Source: Streptomyces luteogriseus (lineage in GTDB: Bacteria; Actinomycetota; Actinomycetes; Streptomycetales; Streptomycetaceae). From it: 64,000 nucleotides of DNA. Made by a program: the position numbers and the translations under genes. The DNA lies in NCBI RefSeq assembly GCF_014205055.1, contig NZ_JACHMS010000001.1:3720001-3784000 (forward strand). The letters run 5' to 3'. This document shows positions 42,115 through 50,699 of the stretch, in pieces; positions within the stretch are counted from its first letter, which is position 1; each line of letters begins with the position of its first letter. The notes under the pieces are model-generated. The model searched no databases. It was not told the origin of the DNA and was given only the letters and a program-made list of their open reading frames with translations.

Positions 42115-42931
42115 GGTCCCGCCCATACCCTTCCATCGCCTCCCTGATCAAGGCGGCAGATTGTGGGGCAGACGGAGCGTCAGCCCTGAGCACATCATAG
42201 GTCTGGCTTTGTTCAGCCCAGGCTCCGGGATCGTTGCTGAAGTAGCCGTGACTCAGGGATTCCGAGTAGACCCACTGTTCGCCGTTCGGCAACGTGATCA
42301 ACGACATCGAGCTGCTGGGGCGGACGAGGTCTGATCGGTCAGCCGGGGCCACCTGAATACGGATGTTGGGACGCCGCCCGAGGCTCAGCAGGTGCGCGTA
42401 CTGATCATGCATCACGGCGGAATCGCCCACTGGACGCAAACAGCTCTCGTCCAACACGGCGACGTACATCGGCCCGCTCCCTGAGAGGAAGCGCTGCTGT
42501 CGACTCAGACGTGCCCGGACCCGCTCTTCGAGCAGTTCGCCGCTAGCCCTCTGGGAAAGCAACGCCCGTGCGTAGCCCGCGGTCTGCAGCAAGCCCGGCA
42601 TCACCATTTCCTGATACTCGTACAACTTGACCGCCTGCGCGTCCATCTGCGCCCTGCGCTGGAACCAATCAGGATGCTCCACCTGCTGGTACCAGTCGAT
42701 GCGATCCCATAACCGCGTCAACACCCCACCCGTACCCAGCAGTTCGTCACAGGTCTTGGCGAACGTGTCCTGCGGAACCCTCGTACCACCCTCGACCCGT
42801 GCCACGTGCGAGCGGTCGCACGGGATCTGTCTGGCCAGACCCTCCTGCGTGAGCAGCGCGGCCTCACGGAAGTGCCGCAGGACCTCCCCGAAGACCGCCG
42901 CCGTACTCGCGCCGCCGTACCGTCGGCTCAC
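41984..42931 (-). CDS. XRE-family regulator (WhiJ/DUF5753 type), extended C-terminus
   Basis: A 315-residue protein. The helix-turn-helix is at about residues 10-70 (FREAALLTQEGLARQIPCDRSHVARVEGGTRVP), followed by the DUF5753 ligand-like domain with QWVYSESL and SHGYFSND. The GTG at 42931 follows GGAGGGGGAGCC. Homologues stop near EAMEGYG; here the frame stays open another 45 or so codons into the DUF397 gene, giving a basic Arg/Gln-rich tail. Either the original stop was lost or the tail is not conserved. It pairs with DUF397, a mark of streptomycetes. Confidence 0.88.
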   Translation of the reverse strand: MSRRYGGASTAAVFGEVLRHFREAALLTQEGLARQIPCDRSHVARVEGGTRVPQDTFAKTCDELLGTGGVLTRLWDRIDWYQQVEHPDWFQRRAQMDAQAVKLYEYQEMVMPGLLQTAGYARALLSQRASGELLEERVRARLSRQQRFLSGSGPMYVAVLDESCLRPVGDSAVMHDQYAHLLSLGRRPNIRIQVAPADRSDLVRPSSSMSLITLPNGEQWVYSESLSHGYFSNDPGAWAEQSQTYDVLRADAPSAPQSAALIREAMEGYGRDHEQSRPRRNLLDQKQLQRQRRWQLHRNSPRFPRNRPRPRQQEP

Positions 42932-43035
42932 GGCTCCCCCTCCGTGACAGTGCACCGGTGTCACACGCCAAGCATTGAACCGGACTGTTCCCGTGCGCAA
43001 CGCTCTATACACCCAGAGTGACGGAGGTACGCGAA

Positions 43036-43641
43036 ATGGAACCGGGAACGCTCGTCTACGACCCGCACACGCGCAAGGTCGGCGAGTACCAGGACAGGAC
43101 CGGCCCGTACGTGATGCTGCGCCCGGTCGGCGGTGGCCGGGAATGGCAGGCCGATCCGGCGAGGATCCGGGAGGCCACCCTGGACGAGCGGCTCAGCGCG
43201 GGCGTACGCGCGCTCAACGACCGTTCCAGGGAGGGCTTGTCGGCCGACCCGACCCGGCCTCCCTCCCCGGTGCCCGGGTGCGCGGCCTGTGAGGAGCTGG
43301 CGCTCCGGCGGGACAGGGCGCGGGCCGCGTTCGACGGCAGTGCGGTGACGGACGCGAACGTGTTGCTGCGCCAGCACCAACGGGCAGAGCACGGTGGGGA
43401 ACCGGCCGGCCGCAGGATCTTCCGGTACGTGCCGTACACGATCGTTCAGGACGCGTCGGCCCAGCCCGAGTACGAGGCGTACTGCGTCTCGGGCGAGGAG
43501 GAGGACTGCGGGGCGGGTTCGGGCCCGTGCCAGGCGCCCGGCGAGGTGGAGGAGTGGCAGCGCAGGCACACCCAGGAGACGAGGCACCTGCGCTACCGCC
43601 GCAGCTTCGCCGACTACGCGGTGCTGGAGCGGCAGGGCTGA
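43036..43641 (+). CDS. Hypothetical protein with C-terminal DUF7848-like domain
   Basis: A 201-residue soluble protein. The first 65 residues form a small beta-strand unit (MEPGTLVYDPHTRKVGEYQDRTG, then REWQAD). Residues 120-200, with YCVSGEEEDCGAGSG, EEWQRRHTQETRHLRYRRSF and paired Cys, resemble the DUF7848 family found near XRE/DUF397 genes in Streptomyces. ATG 43036 has GGAGGT 7 nt upstream. Divergent from the XRE gene (104 bp). It may belong to the same regulatory unit. Confidence 0.6.
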   Translation: MEPGTLVYDPHTRKVGEYQDRTGPYVMLRPVGGGREWQADPARIREATLDERLSAGVRALNDRSREGLSADPTRPPSPVPGCAACEELALRRDRARAAFDGSAVTDANVLLRQHQRAEHGGEPAGRRIFRYVPYTIVQDASAQPEYEAYCVSGEEEDCGAGSGPCQAPGEVEEWQRRHTQETRHLRYRRSFADYAVLERQG

Positions 43642-43659
43642 CGCCCCGGCCGGTGCCCG

Positions 43660-44055
43660 TCAGGAGCGTTCGGTCACCTTCCTCAGCTCCGGCGGGAGTT
43701 CCTTGACGGAGTCGGCGACGACGAGACGGTACGCGCCGGGGTCCTCGGCCACCGCGACGGCGACGGCCGGGTCCACCCCCCGCACGGCGAACGCCGTCAT
43801 CAGGGCCGGGCCCTCCCCCGCGTCGCCGTCGCCCGGAGTGTCGTCGCACGCCGGGCGGGTGGCGGCGCCGAGCGACTTCCCCACGGGGACGTCGCTCTCC
43901 TCCCTGCCCAGGTAGGTGCGGCCGCCGTACTCGACGACGTACGCGCAGGACGGCGCCGGCCGCGCGCCGCCGGTGTCGTCGTCCGGTGACGACGCCGGCG
44001 TGCAGCCCACGGACAACGAGGCCAGGGCCGCCGCCAGGAGAAGTGACGCCTTCAT
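43660..44055 (-). CDS. Small secreted lipoprotein
   Basis: A 131-residue lipoprotein: signal MKASLLLAAALASLSVGC with Cys at about residue 18, then a Ser/Asp-rich spacer and a compact domain of about 95 residues with two Cys. ATG 44055 has GGAGG upstream. Function unrecognised. Convergent with the DUF7848-like gene and downstream of the UvrA-like gene on the same strand. Confidence 0.65.
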   Translation of the reverse strand: MKASLLLAAALASLSVGCTPASSPDDDTGGARPAPSCAYVVEYGGRTYLGREESDVPVGKSLGAATRPACDDTPGDGDAGEGPALMTAFAVRGVDPAVAVAVAEDPGAYRLVVADSVKELPPELRKVTERS

Positions 44056-44130
44056 CGGTGGGCCTCCTTCGGGAGCCAGGGCTCCGGTGCGGTGGATACG
44101 CAACGAAGACGTCCGGGGGTCAGGATCGGT

Positions 44131-46578
44131 TCAGTTCCCGGGCGCCCCCTGCGCCACCAGCCGACCCCCGCCCTCACCGCCCGCCGGGCCCAGGTCGATT
44201 AGCCAGTCAGAGGCCCGGACGACGTCGAGGTTGTGCTCGACGGTGACGACCGAGTGCCCGGCGTCGACGAGGCGCTGGAGGACGCCGAGCAGGCGGGCGG
44301 TGTCCGCGGAGTGCAGGCCGGTCGTCGGTTCGTCGAGCAGGTACAGGGCCCGTCCGGTCGTCCGCCGTCCCAGTTCCCTGGCGAGCTTCAGGCGCTGGGC
44401 CTCGCCGCCGGAGAGCGTGGTGGCGGGCTGGCCGAGGGGGAGGTAGCCGAGGCCGACGTCGGCCATGCGTCGGAGCCGGGTGGCGACCTGCGGGACGTCC
44501 CCGAACACCGTCAGCGCCTCGTCCACCGTCGCCTGGAGCACCTCGGCGATGTCATGGCCCTCGTGGCGGACCGACAGCACCTCCGGCCGGAAGCGGCGGC
44601 CCTTGCACGTCGGGCAGCGCACCTCCACCGCCGGCAGGAAGTGCATATGGACGGTGAGGACGCCCGCGCCCTCGCAGCGTTCGCAGCGCCCGCCGGGCAC
44701 GTTGAAGGAGAAGTGGCCGGCGGTCAGGCGGCCCTGACTGCGCGCCGCGAAGACCTCCCGGATCGGGGTGAAGACGTCCGAGTACGTCGCCGCGTTGGAA
44801 CGCGGGACGCGGCTGACCGGCTGCTGGTCGATGAGGACCGCCTTCGACAGATGCTCCCAGCCGTCGATGCCGTCGTGCTCGGCGGGCTGTTCCCCCGCCC
44901 CGTTGAAGTGGCGCCGGGCGGCCCGGCCGAGGGTGTCCAGCACCAGCGTCGACTTGCCCGAGCCGGACGGTCCCGTGACGGTCACCAGGCGGCGCAGCGG
45001 GATCCGTACCGTCAGGTCCCTCAGGTTGTGGGCCCGGGCCCCGCGGATCACGACGGCCGTCCCGCTGTCACCGCGTCCCCGGGACGGCAGCGCGGACAGC
45101 GCACCGGACAGATACGCGCCGGTCACCGAGCCCTCGGTCCGGGCGACCTCCTCCGGCGTGCCCTCGGCGACGATCCGCCCGCCGTCCCGGCCCGCCCCCG
45201 GCCCGACGTCCACCACATGGTCCGCGGCCTTCAGGACGTCCAGGTCGTGCTCGATGACCAGCACCGTGTTGCCCAGGTCGCGCAACCGGCGCAGGACGCC
45301 GATCAGGCGGGCGGTGTCCGAGGGGTGCAGGCCGATGGTCGGCTCGTCCAGGACGTAGAGGACGCCGGTCAGGCCCGAGCCGAGCAGGGCGGCCAGGCGC
45401 AGCCGCTGGGTCTCGCCCGCGGAGAGGCTGGGGGTGGCCTGGCCGAGGGTGAGGTAGCCGACGCCGACGTCCAGCAGGCGGCCGACCCGCTCCTCCAGGT
45501 CGGCGACGACCGGCTCCACGAGCGGCCACTCGGCCCCGCCCGACCGCTCGCGCAGGCCGCCCAGCCAGCCGGCCAGGCCGGTCAGCGGAAGCCGGGCGGC
45601 CTCGACGACGGTGAGGCCGTGCACCGTGACCGCCCGGGCGGCAGCGCCCAGCCGGGCCCCGCCGCACTCCCCGCAGGGCTGCTTCACCAGGCCCTGCCGC
45701 TCGGCCCGTTCGCGGTACTCGGGGTCGTCGGCGCGGTCGTTGTAGCGGCGCAGCAGGGCCGTCGCGACCCCTTCGAAGCGGCCCGCCGCCACGGTCGCCG
45801 GAGGATCCGTGTCGGGGAAGTGCCGCCGGAACTCGGGACTTTCGACGCCGTGGAGCAGCAGGTCCCGCTGCCTGTCGTCCAGTTGGCCGAGCGGCGCGTC
45901 CATGTCGAAGGTGAAGCCGTAGTGGCCGGCGGCGGCCCGCAGCACGGGGAGGCTCCAGTCGGTGAATTTGGCGTTCCAGCCCCTGACCGCCCCCTGCGCG
46001 ACGGACTTGTCGTCGTCGACCAGGCGCCGTACGTCGGGCCGGATCACCTCGCCCAGGCCGGTGCAGGCCGGGCAGGCTCCGGCGGGCTTGTTGAAGGAGA
46101 AGGAGCCCATGACCAGTTCGGGCACGGGGGTGCCGCAGTGCGGGCAGGGCCGCTGCCCGGGTTCGGCGTCCTCGTCGGCCTCGGTGTCGTCGGCGTAGGA
46201 CGGCGGGATGTCCTTGCCGCAGCCGGGGCAGGGCCGGATCCCGATGTGCGACCACAGCAGCCGCAGGTAGGTGAAGACCTCGGTGACCGTGCCGACCGTG
46301 GAACGGGGGCTGCGGTTGGTGAGGTGCTGGTCGACGCTGATGGACGGGGACAGGCCGGTGATCGAGTCGACGGCGGGCTTGCTGACGAAGCCGGTGACCA
46401 TGCCCAGCGACTCCAGGTACTGCCGCTGGCCCTCCCGGTGAAGGGTGTCGAAGGCGAGGGTGGACTTGCCGGAACCGGACAGGCCGGTCAGCACGACCAG
46501 CTTGTTCTTCGGCAGGGAGAGGGAGACGTTCCTGAGGTTGTGGAGGCGGGCACCGGTGACGCGGATGAAGTCGTCCAT
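44131..46578 (-). CDS. UvrA-like ABC ATPase (drug-resistance type)
   Basis: An 815-residue UvrA paralogue. It has two ABC ATPase halves: GLSGSGKST near the N-terminus and GPSGSGKST at about residue 515, with LSAGETQRLRL and LSGGEAQRLKL signatures and DEPT Walker B motifs in both. The zinc-finger Cys sets (CPGCGKD, CPHCG, CPACTG and CERCEGAG/CPTCKG) are kept. It is shorter than UvrA proper (about 950) and the UvrB-binding part looks reduced, as in UvrA2/DrrC-type proteins associated with DNA-binding antibiotics. Divergent from the double-MerR regulator. Confidence 0.88.
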   Translation of the reverse strand: MDDFIRVTGARLHNLRNVSLSLPKNKLVVLTGLSGSGKSTLAFDTLHREGQRQYLESLGMVTGFVSKPAVDSITGLSPSISVDQHLTNRSPRSTVGTVTEVFTYLRLLWSHIGIRPCPGCGKDIPPSYADDTEADEDAEPGQRPCPHCGTPVPELVMGSFSFNKPAGACPACTGLGEVIRPDVRRLVDDDKSVAQGAVRGWNAKFTDWSLPVLRAAAGHYGFTFDMDAPLGQLDDRQRDLLLHGVESPEFRRHFPDTDPPATVAAGRFEGVATALLRRYNDRADDPEYRERAERQGLVKQPCGECGGARLGAAARAVTVHGLTVVEAARLPLTGLAGWLGGLRERSGGAEWPLVEPVVADLEERVGRLLDVGVGYLTLGQATPSLSAGETQRLRLAALLGSGLTGVLYVLDEPTIGLHPSDTARLIGVLRRLRDLGNTVLVIEHDLDVLKAADHVVDVGPGAGRDGGRIVAEGTPEEVARTEGSVTGAYLSGALSALPSRGRGDSGTAVVIRGARAHNLRDLTVRIPLRRLVTVTGPSGSGKSTLVLDTLGRAARRHFNGAGEQPAEHDGIDGWEHLSKAVLIDQQPVSRVPRSNAATYSDVFTPIREVFAARSQGRLTAGHFSFNVPGGRCERCEGAGVLTVHMHFLPAVEVRCPTCKGRRFRPEVLSVRHEGHDIAEVLQATVDEALTVFGDVPQVATRLRRMADVGLGYLPLGQPATTLSGGEAQRLKLARELGRRTTGRALYLLDEPTTGLHSADTARLLGVLQRLVDAGHSVVTVEHNLDVVRASDWLIDLGPAGGEGGGRLVAQGAPGN

Positions 46579-46580
46579 TC

Positions 46581-46618
46581 CTTCAAGTCTTCCATTGAAG
46601 TGCGGTGTTGAGACTTGA
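46581..46618. promoter_or_regulatory. Overlapping inverted repeats between uvrA-like gene and MerR gene
   Basis: TCAAGTCT (46583-46590) and AGACTTGA (46611-46618) form an 8-bp dyad with a 20-nt spacer; CTTCAA (46581-46586) and TTGAAG (46595-46600) form a second, shorter dyad inside it. The 82-bp region is the only possible promoter for both genes. MerR-type operators commonly sit in a 19-20 bp spacer promoter, so the larger dyad is a good candidate site. Confidence 0.65.
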
Positions 46619-46660
46619 GAGGGCTTATGCGGCCTGCTTCCTGCCGTAACCTTCAAATCG

Positions 46661-47410
46661 ATGACGAACGACCGACGCCTCCGCCCCGTCGACCTGGCCC
46701 GGGCGGCCGGTGTCTCGACGCAGCAGATCCGCAACTACGAGGACGCCGGTGTGCTGCCGCCCGCCGCGCGGACCGCGTCCGGCTACCGCGTCTTCGGGGA
46801 GACGCACCGCGGAGCGCTGCTGGCGTACCGGACGCTGATGCGGGGATACGGGCCGGTGACGGCGACGGCGATCATGCGGACCGTGCACGAGGGGGACGTC
46901 CCCCGCGCGCTCGCGCTGCTCGACGCCGCCCATGCCGCCCTGCACGAGGAGCGGGTGTCGCTGCGGGCGGCGAGCGAGGCCCTGGAACTGCTCGCGGCCG
47001 AGCCGCCCGCCCCGCTGCCGCGTTCGGGCGGGCTGCGCATCGGCGAGGTGGCGGTACTGCTGGGCGTACGGACGTCGGCGCTGCGGGTGTGGGAGGGGGC
47101 CGGGCTGCTCACGCCGGGCCGTGAGCGCGCGACGGGGTACCGGGTCTACGAGCCGGCCGATGTGCGCGACGCCCGGCTCGTGCACACCCTGCGCCGCAGC
47201 CACTACCTGTTCGACCAGATCAGGCCGGTGCTGGAGGGACTGCGGCGGGAGGGCAGCAGTGCGGCGCTGCGGGCGGCGGTGGCAGCGCGCGGCGAGGCGC
47301 TGACGGCCCGTACCAGGGTCATGATCGAGGGCGCGGGGGCCCTGCACGCCTACCTCGACGCGGCGAAGACCGGGCCGGGTTACGAAAGGGCGGACCAGGG
47401 TCATGGATGA
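46661..47410 (+). CDS. Regulator with two MerR DNA-binding domains
   Basis: A 249-residue protein with two MerR-type winged-helix domains in one chain. The first spans residues 6-75 (DLARAAGVSTQQIRNYEDAGVLP, GYRVF). The second spans about 124-190 (LRIGEVAVLLGVRTSALRVWEGAGLLTP, GYRVY). Each is followed by a helical segment. It resembles the TioE-type regulators I recall next to UvrA-like resistance genes. It probably senses a DNA-damaging compound and controls the uvrA-like gene across the dyad. Its stop overlaps the deaminase start. Confidence 0.85.
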   Translation: MTNDRRLRPVDLARAAGVSTQQIRNYEDAGVLPPAARTASGYRVFGETHRGALLAYRTLMRGYGPVTATAIMRTVHEGDVPRALALLDAAHAALHEERVSLRAASEALELLAAEPPAPLPRSGGLRIGEVAVLLGVRTSALRVWEGAGLLTPGRERATGYRVYEPADVRDARLVHTLRRSHYLFDQIRPVLEGLRREGSSAALRAAVAARGEALTARTRVMIEGAGALHAYLDAAKTGPGYERADQGHG

Positions 47411-47867
47411 GGTCATGGACCAGGCACGGGCACGCACATGGCTCACGACCGCCGTCGAGGAGGCCCGTTCCGGGCTCGCCGAGGGCGGCATCCCGATCGG
47501 TGCCGCGCTGTACGGCGCCGACGGCACCCTGCTGGGCCGCGGCCACAACCGCCGCGTCCAGGACGGCGATCCGTCCCTGCACGCGGAGACGGCGGCCTTC
47601 CGCGCGGCCGGGCGGCAACGCACCTACCGGGGCACGACGATGGTGACGACCCTGTCGCCGTGCTGGTACTGCTCCGGCCTGGTGCGGCAGTTCGGCATCT
47701 CGCGGGTGGTGATCGGCGAGGCGGTCACCTTCCGCGGCGGCCATGACTGGCTGGCCGAACACGGGGTGGAGATCGTGCTGTTGGACGACGCCGAGTGCGC
47801 CGGGCTGATGCGTGACTTCATCGCCGCACACCCCGCGCTCTGGAACGAGGACATCGGCGTCAACTGA
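47403..47867 (+). CDS. Cytosine/nucleoside deaminase family enzyme
   Basis: A 154-residue zinc deaminase. The Zn-binding and catalytic motif HAETAA (HAE) is followed by SPCWYCSG (PCxxC), and the GRGHNRRVQDGDPSLHAE context resembles yeast-type cytosine deaminase more than CDA or TadA. The ATG at 47403 overlaps the MerR gene stop, so it is translationally coupled. Substrate could be cytosine or a modified base; a link to the UvrA-like gene (nucleobase damage or analogue detoxification) is possible. Confidence 0.85.
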   Translation: MDEVMDQARARTWLTTAVEEARSGLAEGGIPIGAALYGADGTLLGRGHNRRVQDGDPSLHAETAAFRAAGRQRTYRGTTMVTTLSPCWYCSGLVRQFGISRVVIGEAVTFRGGHDWLAEHGVEIVLLDDAECAGLMRDFIAAHPALWNEDIGVN

Positions 47868-48002
47868 GCACACCGGGCGGGCCCCGTATCGCCGTTCGAG
47901 ATGCCATCCGTTCCCCTGAAATACGGCGACACGCGGTGTGGCCGGTGGCGGGCTCGGCTTTCCCTTGATCGGGTCTGTCCCATCTGCGAACGGAGACGCC
48001 CC

Positions 48003-49415
48003 GTGCGAATGACCGACATCCAGCGCTGCGAGGTCCGGCCTGGACGACTCGTCGAATGGACGCTCAGTCCGGCGACCGTCGCGACGGCGAAGGCCCTGCC
48101 CGAGGACTCCAGGCCCCCCGCCTACATCCAGGAGTCGCATCTGCGGACGGCGCGGTCGGTGCGCGAGGACGGGCTGTTCGTGCCGACCTGGATCGGCGCC
48201 GCCTTCGACCTCCCCGGCCGGGCCGACCTGGACGCCCTCGGGGAGGCACTGCGCGCCTGGACGCTGCGGCACGAGACCCTGCGCAGCGGCTTCCGCTGGG
48301 CGGGCGGGCCCGGTGACTCCCTGCGCCGCTTCACACTCGACGCGGAGGCCGTGTCCCTGCACCGCGAGGACGCCGGGGAGTTCACCGACCCGGCGGCCCT
48401 GGCCCAGCACCTCCAGGACCGCTTCGACACCACCGCCGACGCCCTGCGCTGGCCGAACATCATCTACACGGCCGTCGTCCGGGACGACAGCACCAGCGTG
48501 TACATGGCCTTCGACCACAGCAACGTCGACGCGTACTCCCTCTACCGCATCCCCGCGGAGATCCAGGAGCTGTACGCCGCTCACCTCTCCGGCAGCGCCC
48601 CGGAGCAGCCGCCCGTCTCCAGCTACGTCGACTTCTGCGAGGCCGAGCGGGCGGACGCCGACCGGATCGACGCGGACCACGAGATCGTCGCCCGCTGGCG
48701 GGAGTTCATCCGGCGCTGCGACGGGCGGCTGCCGAGCTTCCCCGTCGACCTCGGGCTTGACCCCGGGGGCGGTCTGCCGACGCAGAAGCTCATGCGCGAG
48801 ATGCTGGTGGACGCGGACGCCGCCGCCGCGTTCGAGGCGTACTGCCGCCCCTTCGGGGGCTCCCTGGTCGGGCTGCTGGCGGCGACCGCCCTGATCGTCC
48901 ACGAGATCGGCGGCGAGCCCGTCTACCGGACGGTGGTGCCCTTCCACACCCGGGCCAAGTCCGCCTACTCGGACTCGGTGGGCTGGTACGTCGGCGGCGC
49001 CCCGATCGAGGTGCCCATCGCCGAGGCGCCCGACTTCCCCGCCGCGCTGAAGACCGTACGCGCCGCGCTGCACGCCACCCGGCCGCTGGCCCGGATGCCG
49101 CTGGCCCGGGTGCTGCGGCTGCTCGGCGCCGACTTCCGGCCGACGTCCCCCGACATGTACTCCATCGTGTCGTTCGCCGACGCCCGCGGCATCCCCGAGT
49201 CCACGACCTGGACCGAGCGCAACGCCTACGGCCTGATCCGGGTGTCCTACGGCGACCAGGTCTGCGCCTGGGTCACCCGGCTCCACGAGGGCCTGTGGTT
49301 CGCGGCCCGCTACCCCGACACCGACGTCGCGCACAAGAACCTGCGGCTGTACGCCGACCGGCTGCGCGACATCATCGTGTCGGTCGCGGACCACGCCCCC
49401 GCCGCCCGGCGGTGA
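48003..49415 (+). CDS. Stand-alone condensation-domain acyltransferase (PapA-like)
   Basis: A 470-residue protein with the condensation/PapA acyltransferase fold. The catalytic motif is MAFDHSNVDAYSLYR, where the usual HHxxxDG is DHxxxDA: the essential second His and Asp remain, but the first His and final Gly are changed. Other marks are LRHETLRSGF near residue 78 and VGWYVGGAPIEV near 325. GTG 48003 is chosen since GGAG lies 7 nt upstream; ATG 48009 is also possible. No NRPS is nearby, so it may esterify a lipid or small molecule. It is 135 bp after the deaminase on the same strand. Confidence 0.8.
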   Translation: MRMTDIQRCEVRPGRLVEWTLSPATVATAKALPEDSRPPAYIQESHLRTARSVREDGLFVPTWIGAAFDLPGRADLDALGEALRAWTLRHETLRSGFRWAGGPGDSLRRFTLDAEAVSLHREDAGEFTDPAALAQHLQDRFDTTADALRWPNIIYTAVVRDDSTSVYMAFDHSNVDAYSLYRIPAEIQELYAAHLSGSAPEQPPVSSYVDFCEAERADADRIDADHEIVARWREFIRRCDGRLPSFPVDLGLDPGGGLPTQKLMREMLVDADAAAAFEAYCRPFGGSLVGLLAATALIVHEIGGEPVYRTVVPFHTRAKSAYSDSVGWYVGGAPIEVPIAEAPDFPAALKTVRAALHATRPLARMPLARVLRLLGADFRPTSPDMYSIVSFADARGIPESTTWTERNAYGLIRVSYGDQVCAWVTRLHEGLWFAARYPDTDVAHKNLRLYADRLRDIIVSVADHAPAARR

Positions 49416-49430
49416 GTTCCCCGGCGGGAG

Positions 49431-50513
49431 CTACACGCCCGCGTAGGAGTGCTTGCCGGAGACGAAGATGTTCACGCCGTAGTAGTTGAACAGCCAGCAG
49501 CCGAAGGCGATGAGGGCCAGGTAGGCGGCCTTGCGGCCCTTCCAGCCGGCGGTGGCGCGGGCGTGCAGGTAGCAGGCGTAGGCGACCCAGGTGATGAACG
49601 ACCAGGTCTCCTTGGGGTCCCAGCCCCAGTAGCGGCCCCAGGCGTCGCCGGCCCAGATGGCGCCCGCGATGATCGTGAACGTCCACAGCGGGAAGACGGC
49701 CGCGTTGACGCGGTAGGAGAACTTGTCGAGGGAGGCGGAGGAGGGCAGCCGCTCCAGCACGGACGTCGCGAAGGTGCCGGGCGTGCCGCCGCTCGCCAGC
49801 TTGCTCTCGTAGGAGTCCTTGAACAGGTACAGGATCGTGGCCATCGCGCCCACGTAGAAGACCGCGCCGCAGAAGATCGCCGTCGAGACGTGGATGTACA
49901 GCCAGTACGAGTGGAGAGCAGGGACCAGCTGGTCGCTGGCGGTGTAGAGGACCGTGACCGCCAGGCCCAGGTCGAGCAGGACCGTGGTGATCAGGAACAG
50001 GCCGAGCCAGCGCACGTTCTTCTTCAGCGCCAGCAGCCCGAGGTACACGCCGACCGCGACCGTGGAGAAGGTGATGTTGAACTCGTACATGTTGCCCCAC
50101 GGTGCGCGCTCCACCGACAGGGCGCGGGTGAGGACACCGCCGAACTCGATCAGGAAGGCGAGCACCGTGAGGGAGATGGCGATCCGGCCGTACAGGTCGC
50201 CCTGCTCGTCCCCGCCGTGCGCCCCGGGGCCGTCCGGCACGTCGCGCTGACCGGCCGCGGCCCGCACGGTGACCTTCGGCCGCTCCAGCACGGCGGTGCC
50301 GCCGGCCTGGTTCACGGTGACGGCCGGGGCCGCCTTCTTGGCGTCCGCCTCGGTGGTGAGCGCGGCGGCGGTCCGGGCGACCTTGCTGCGGCTGCCGAGG
50401 AGCCATTCGGCGATGTAGGCGAAGAAGGCCAGGGTGTAGACGGCCATCGCGGAGTAGATCAGCACGTTGCTGATCTGCGCGAGGTTTTCGTTGGTGGCGG
50501 CGGCGAGGGACAC
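49431..50513 (-). CDS. resC: Cytochrome c maturation protein ResC/CcsA (system II)
   Basis: A 360-residue membrane protein that brings haem to apocytochromes. The WWD motif lies in WGRYWGWDPKETW, flanked by conserved His in HSYWLYIHV and ALHSYWL stretches, with eight or so helices. GTG 50513 has GAAGGAG upstream. Works with ResB in the haem lyase. It is the last gene of the tlpA-ccdA-resB-resC cluster, though a 186-bp gap with a hairpin separates it from resB. Confidence 0.94.
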   Translation of the reverse strand: MSLAAATNENLAQISNVLIYSAMAVYTLAFFAYIAEWLLGSRSKVARTAAALTTEADAKKAAPAVTVNQAGGTAVLERPKVTVRAAAGQRDVPDGPGAHGGDEQGDLYGRIAISLTVLAFLIEFGGVLTRALSVERAPWGNMYEFNITFSTVAVGVYLGLLALKKNVRWLGLFLITTVLLDLGLAVTVLYTASDQLVPALHSYWLYIHVSTAIFCGAVFYVGAMATILYLFKDSYESKLASGGTPGTFATSVLERLPSSASLDKFSYRVNAAVFPLWTFTIIAGAIWAGDAWGRYWGWDPKETWSFITWVAYACYLHARATAGWKGRKAAYLALIAFGCWLFNYYGVNIFVSGKHSYAGV

Positions 50514-50591
50514 CTCAGCACTCCTTCGGGTGAACATCCCGGCGACCTGCGGTCGGGCGGTGCGGTCTGAGAGAAGCTTGCGGTCGTGTCA

Positions 50592-50611
50592 CCGGGCTGG
50601 TTTCAACCCGG
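50592..50611 (-). terminator. Short hairpin between resB and resC
   Basis: CCGGG (50592-50596) and CCCGG (50607-50611) pair, with partial extension through the CTGG/CAA interior. It lies in the resB-resC gap on their strand. It may be a weak attenuator; strength is low. Confidence 0.3.
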
Positions 50612-50699
50612 CTGGCGTTGATCGTGGAAGACCCGGAGGGCCGCTGGTCCGCCGGGCGGCGAGAGCCAGGAATCTCCCTTGTTCCGCGCGGGAGAGGAT

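Noticed and set aside
44233..46611. A 792-codon plus-strand frame opposite the UvrA-like gene
   Set aside because: Antisense shadow; the opposite strand encodes complete ABC motifs and zinc fingers.
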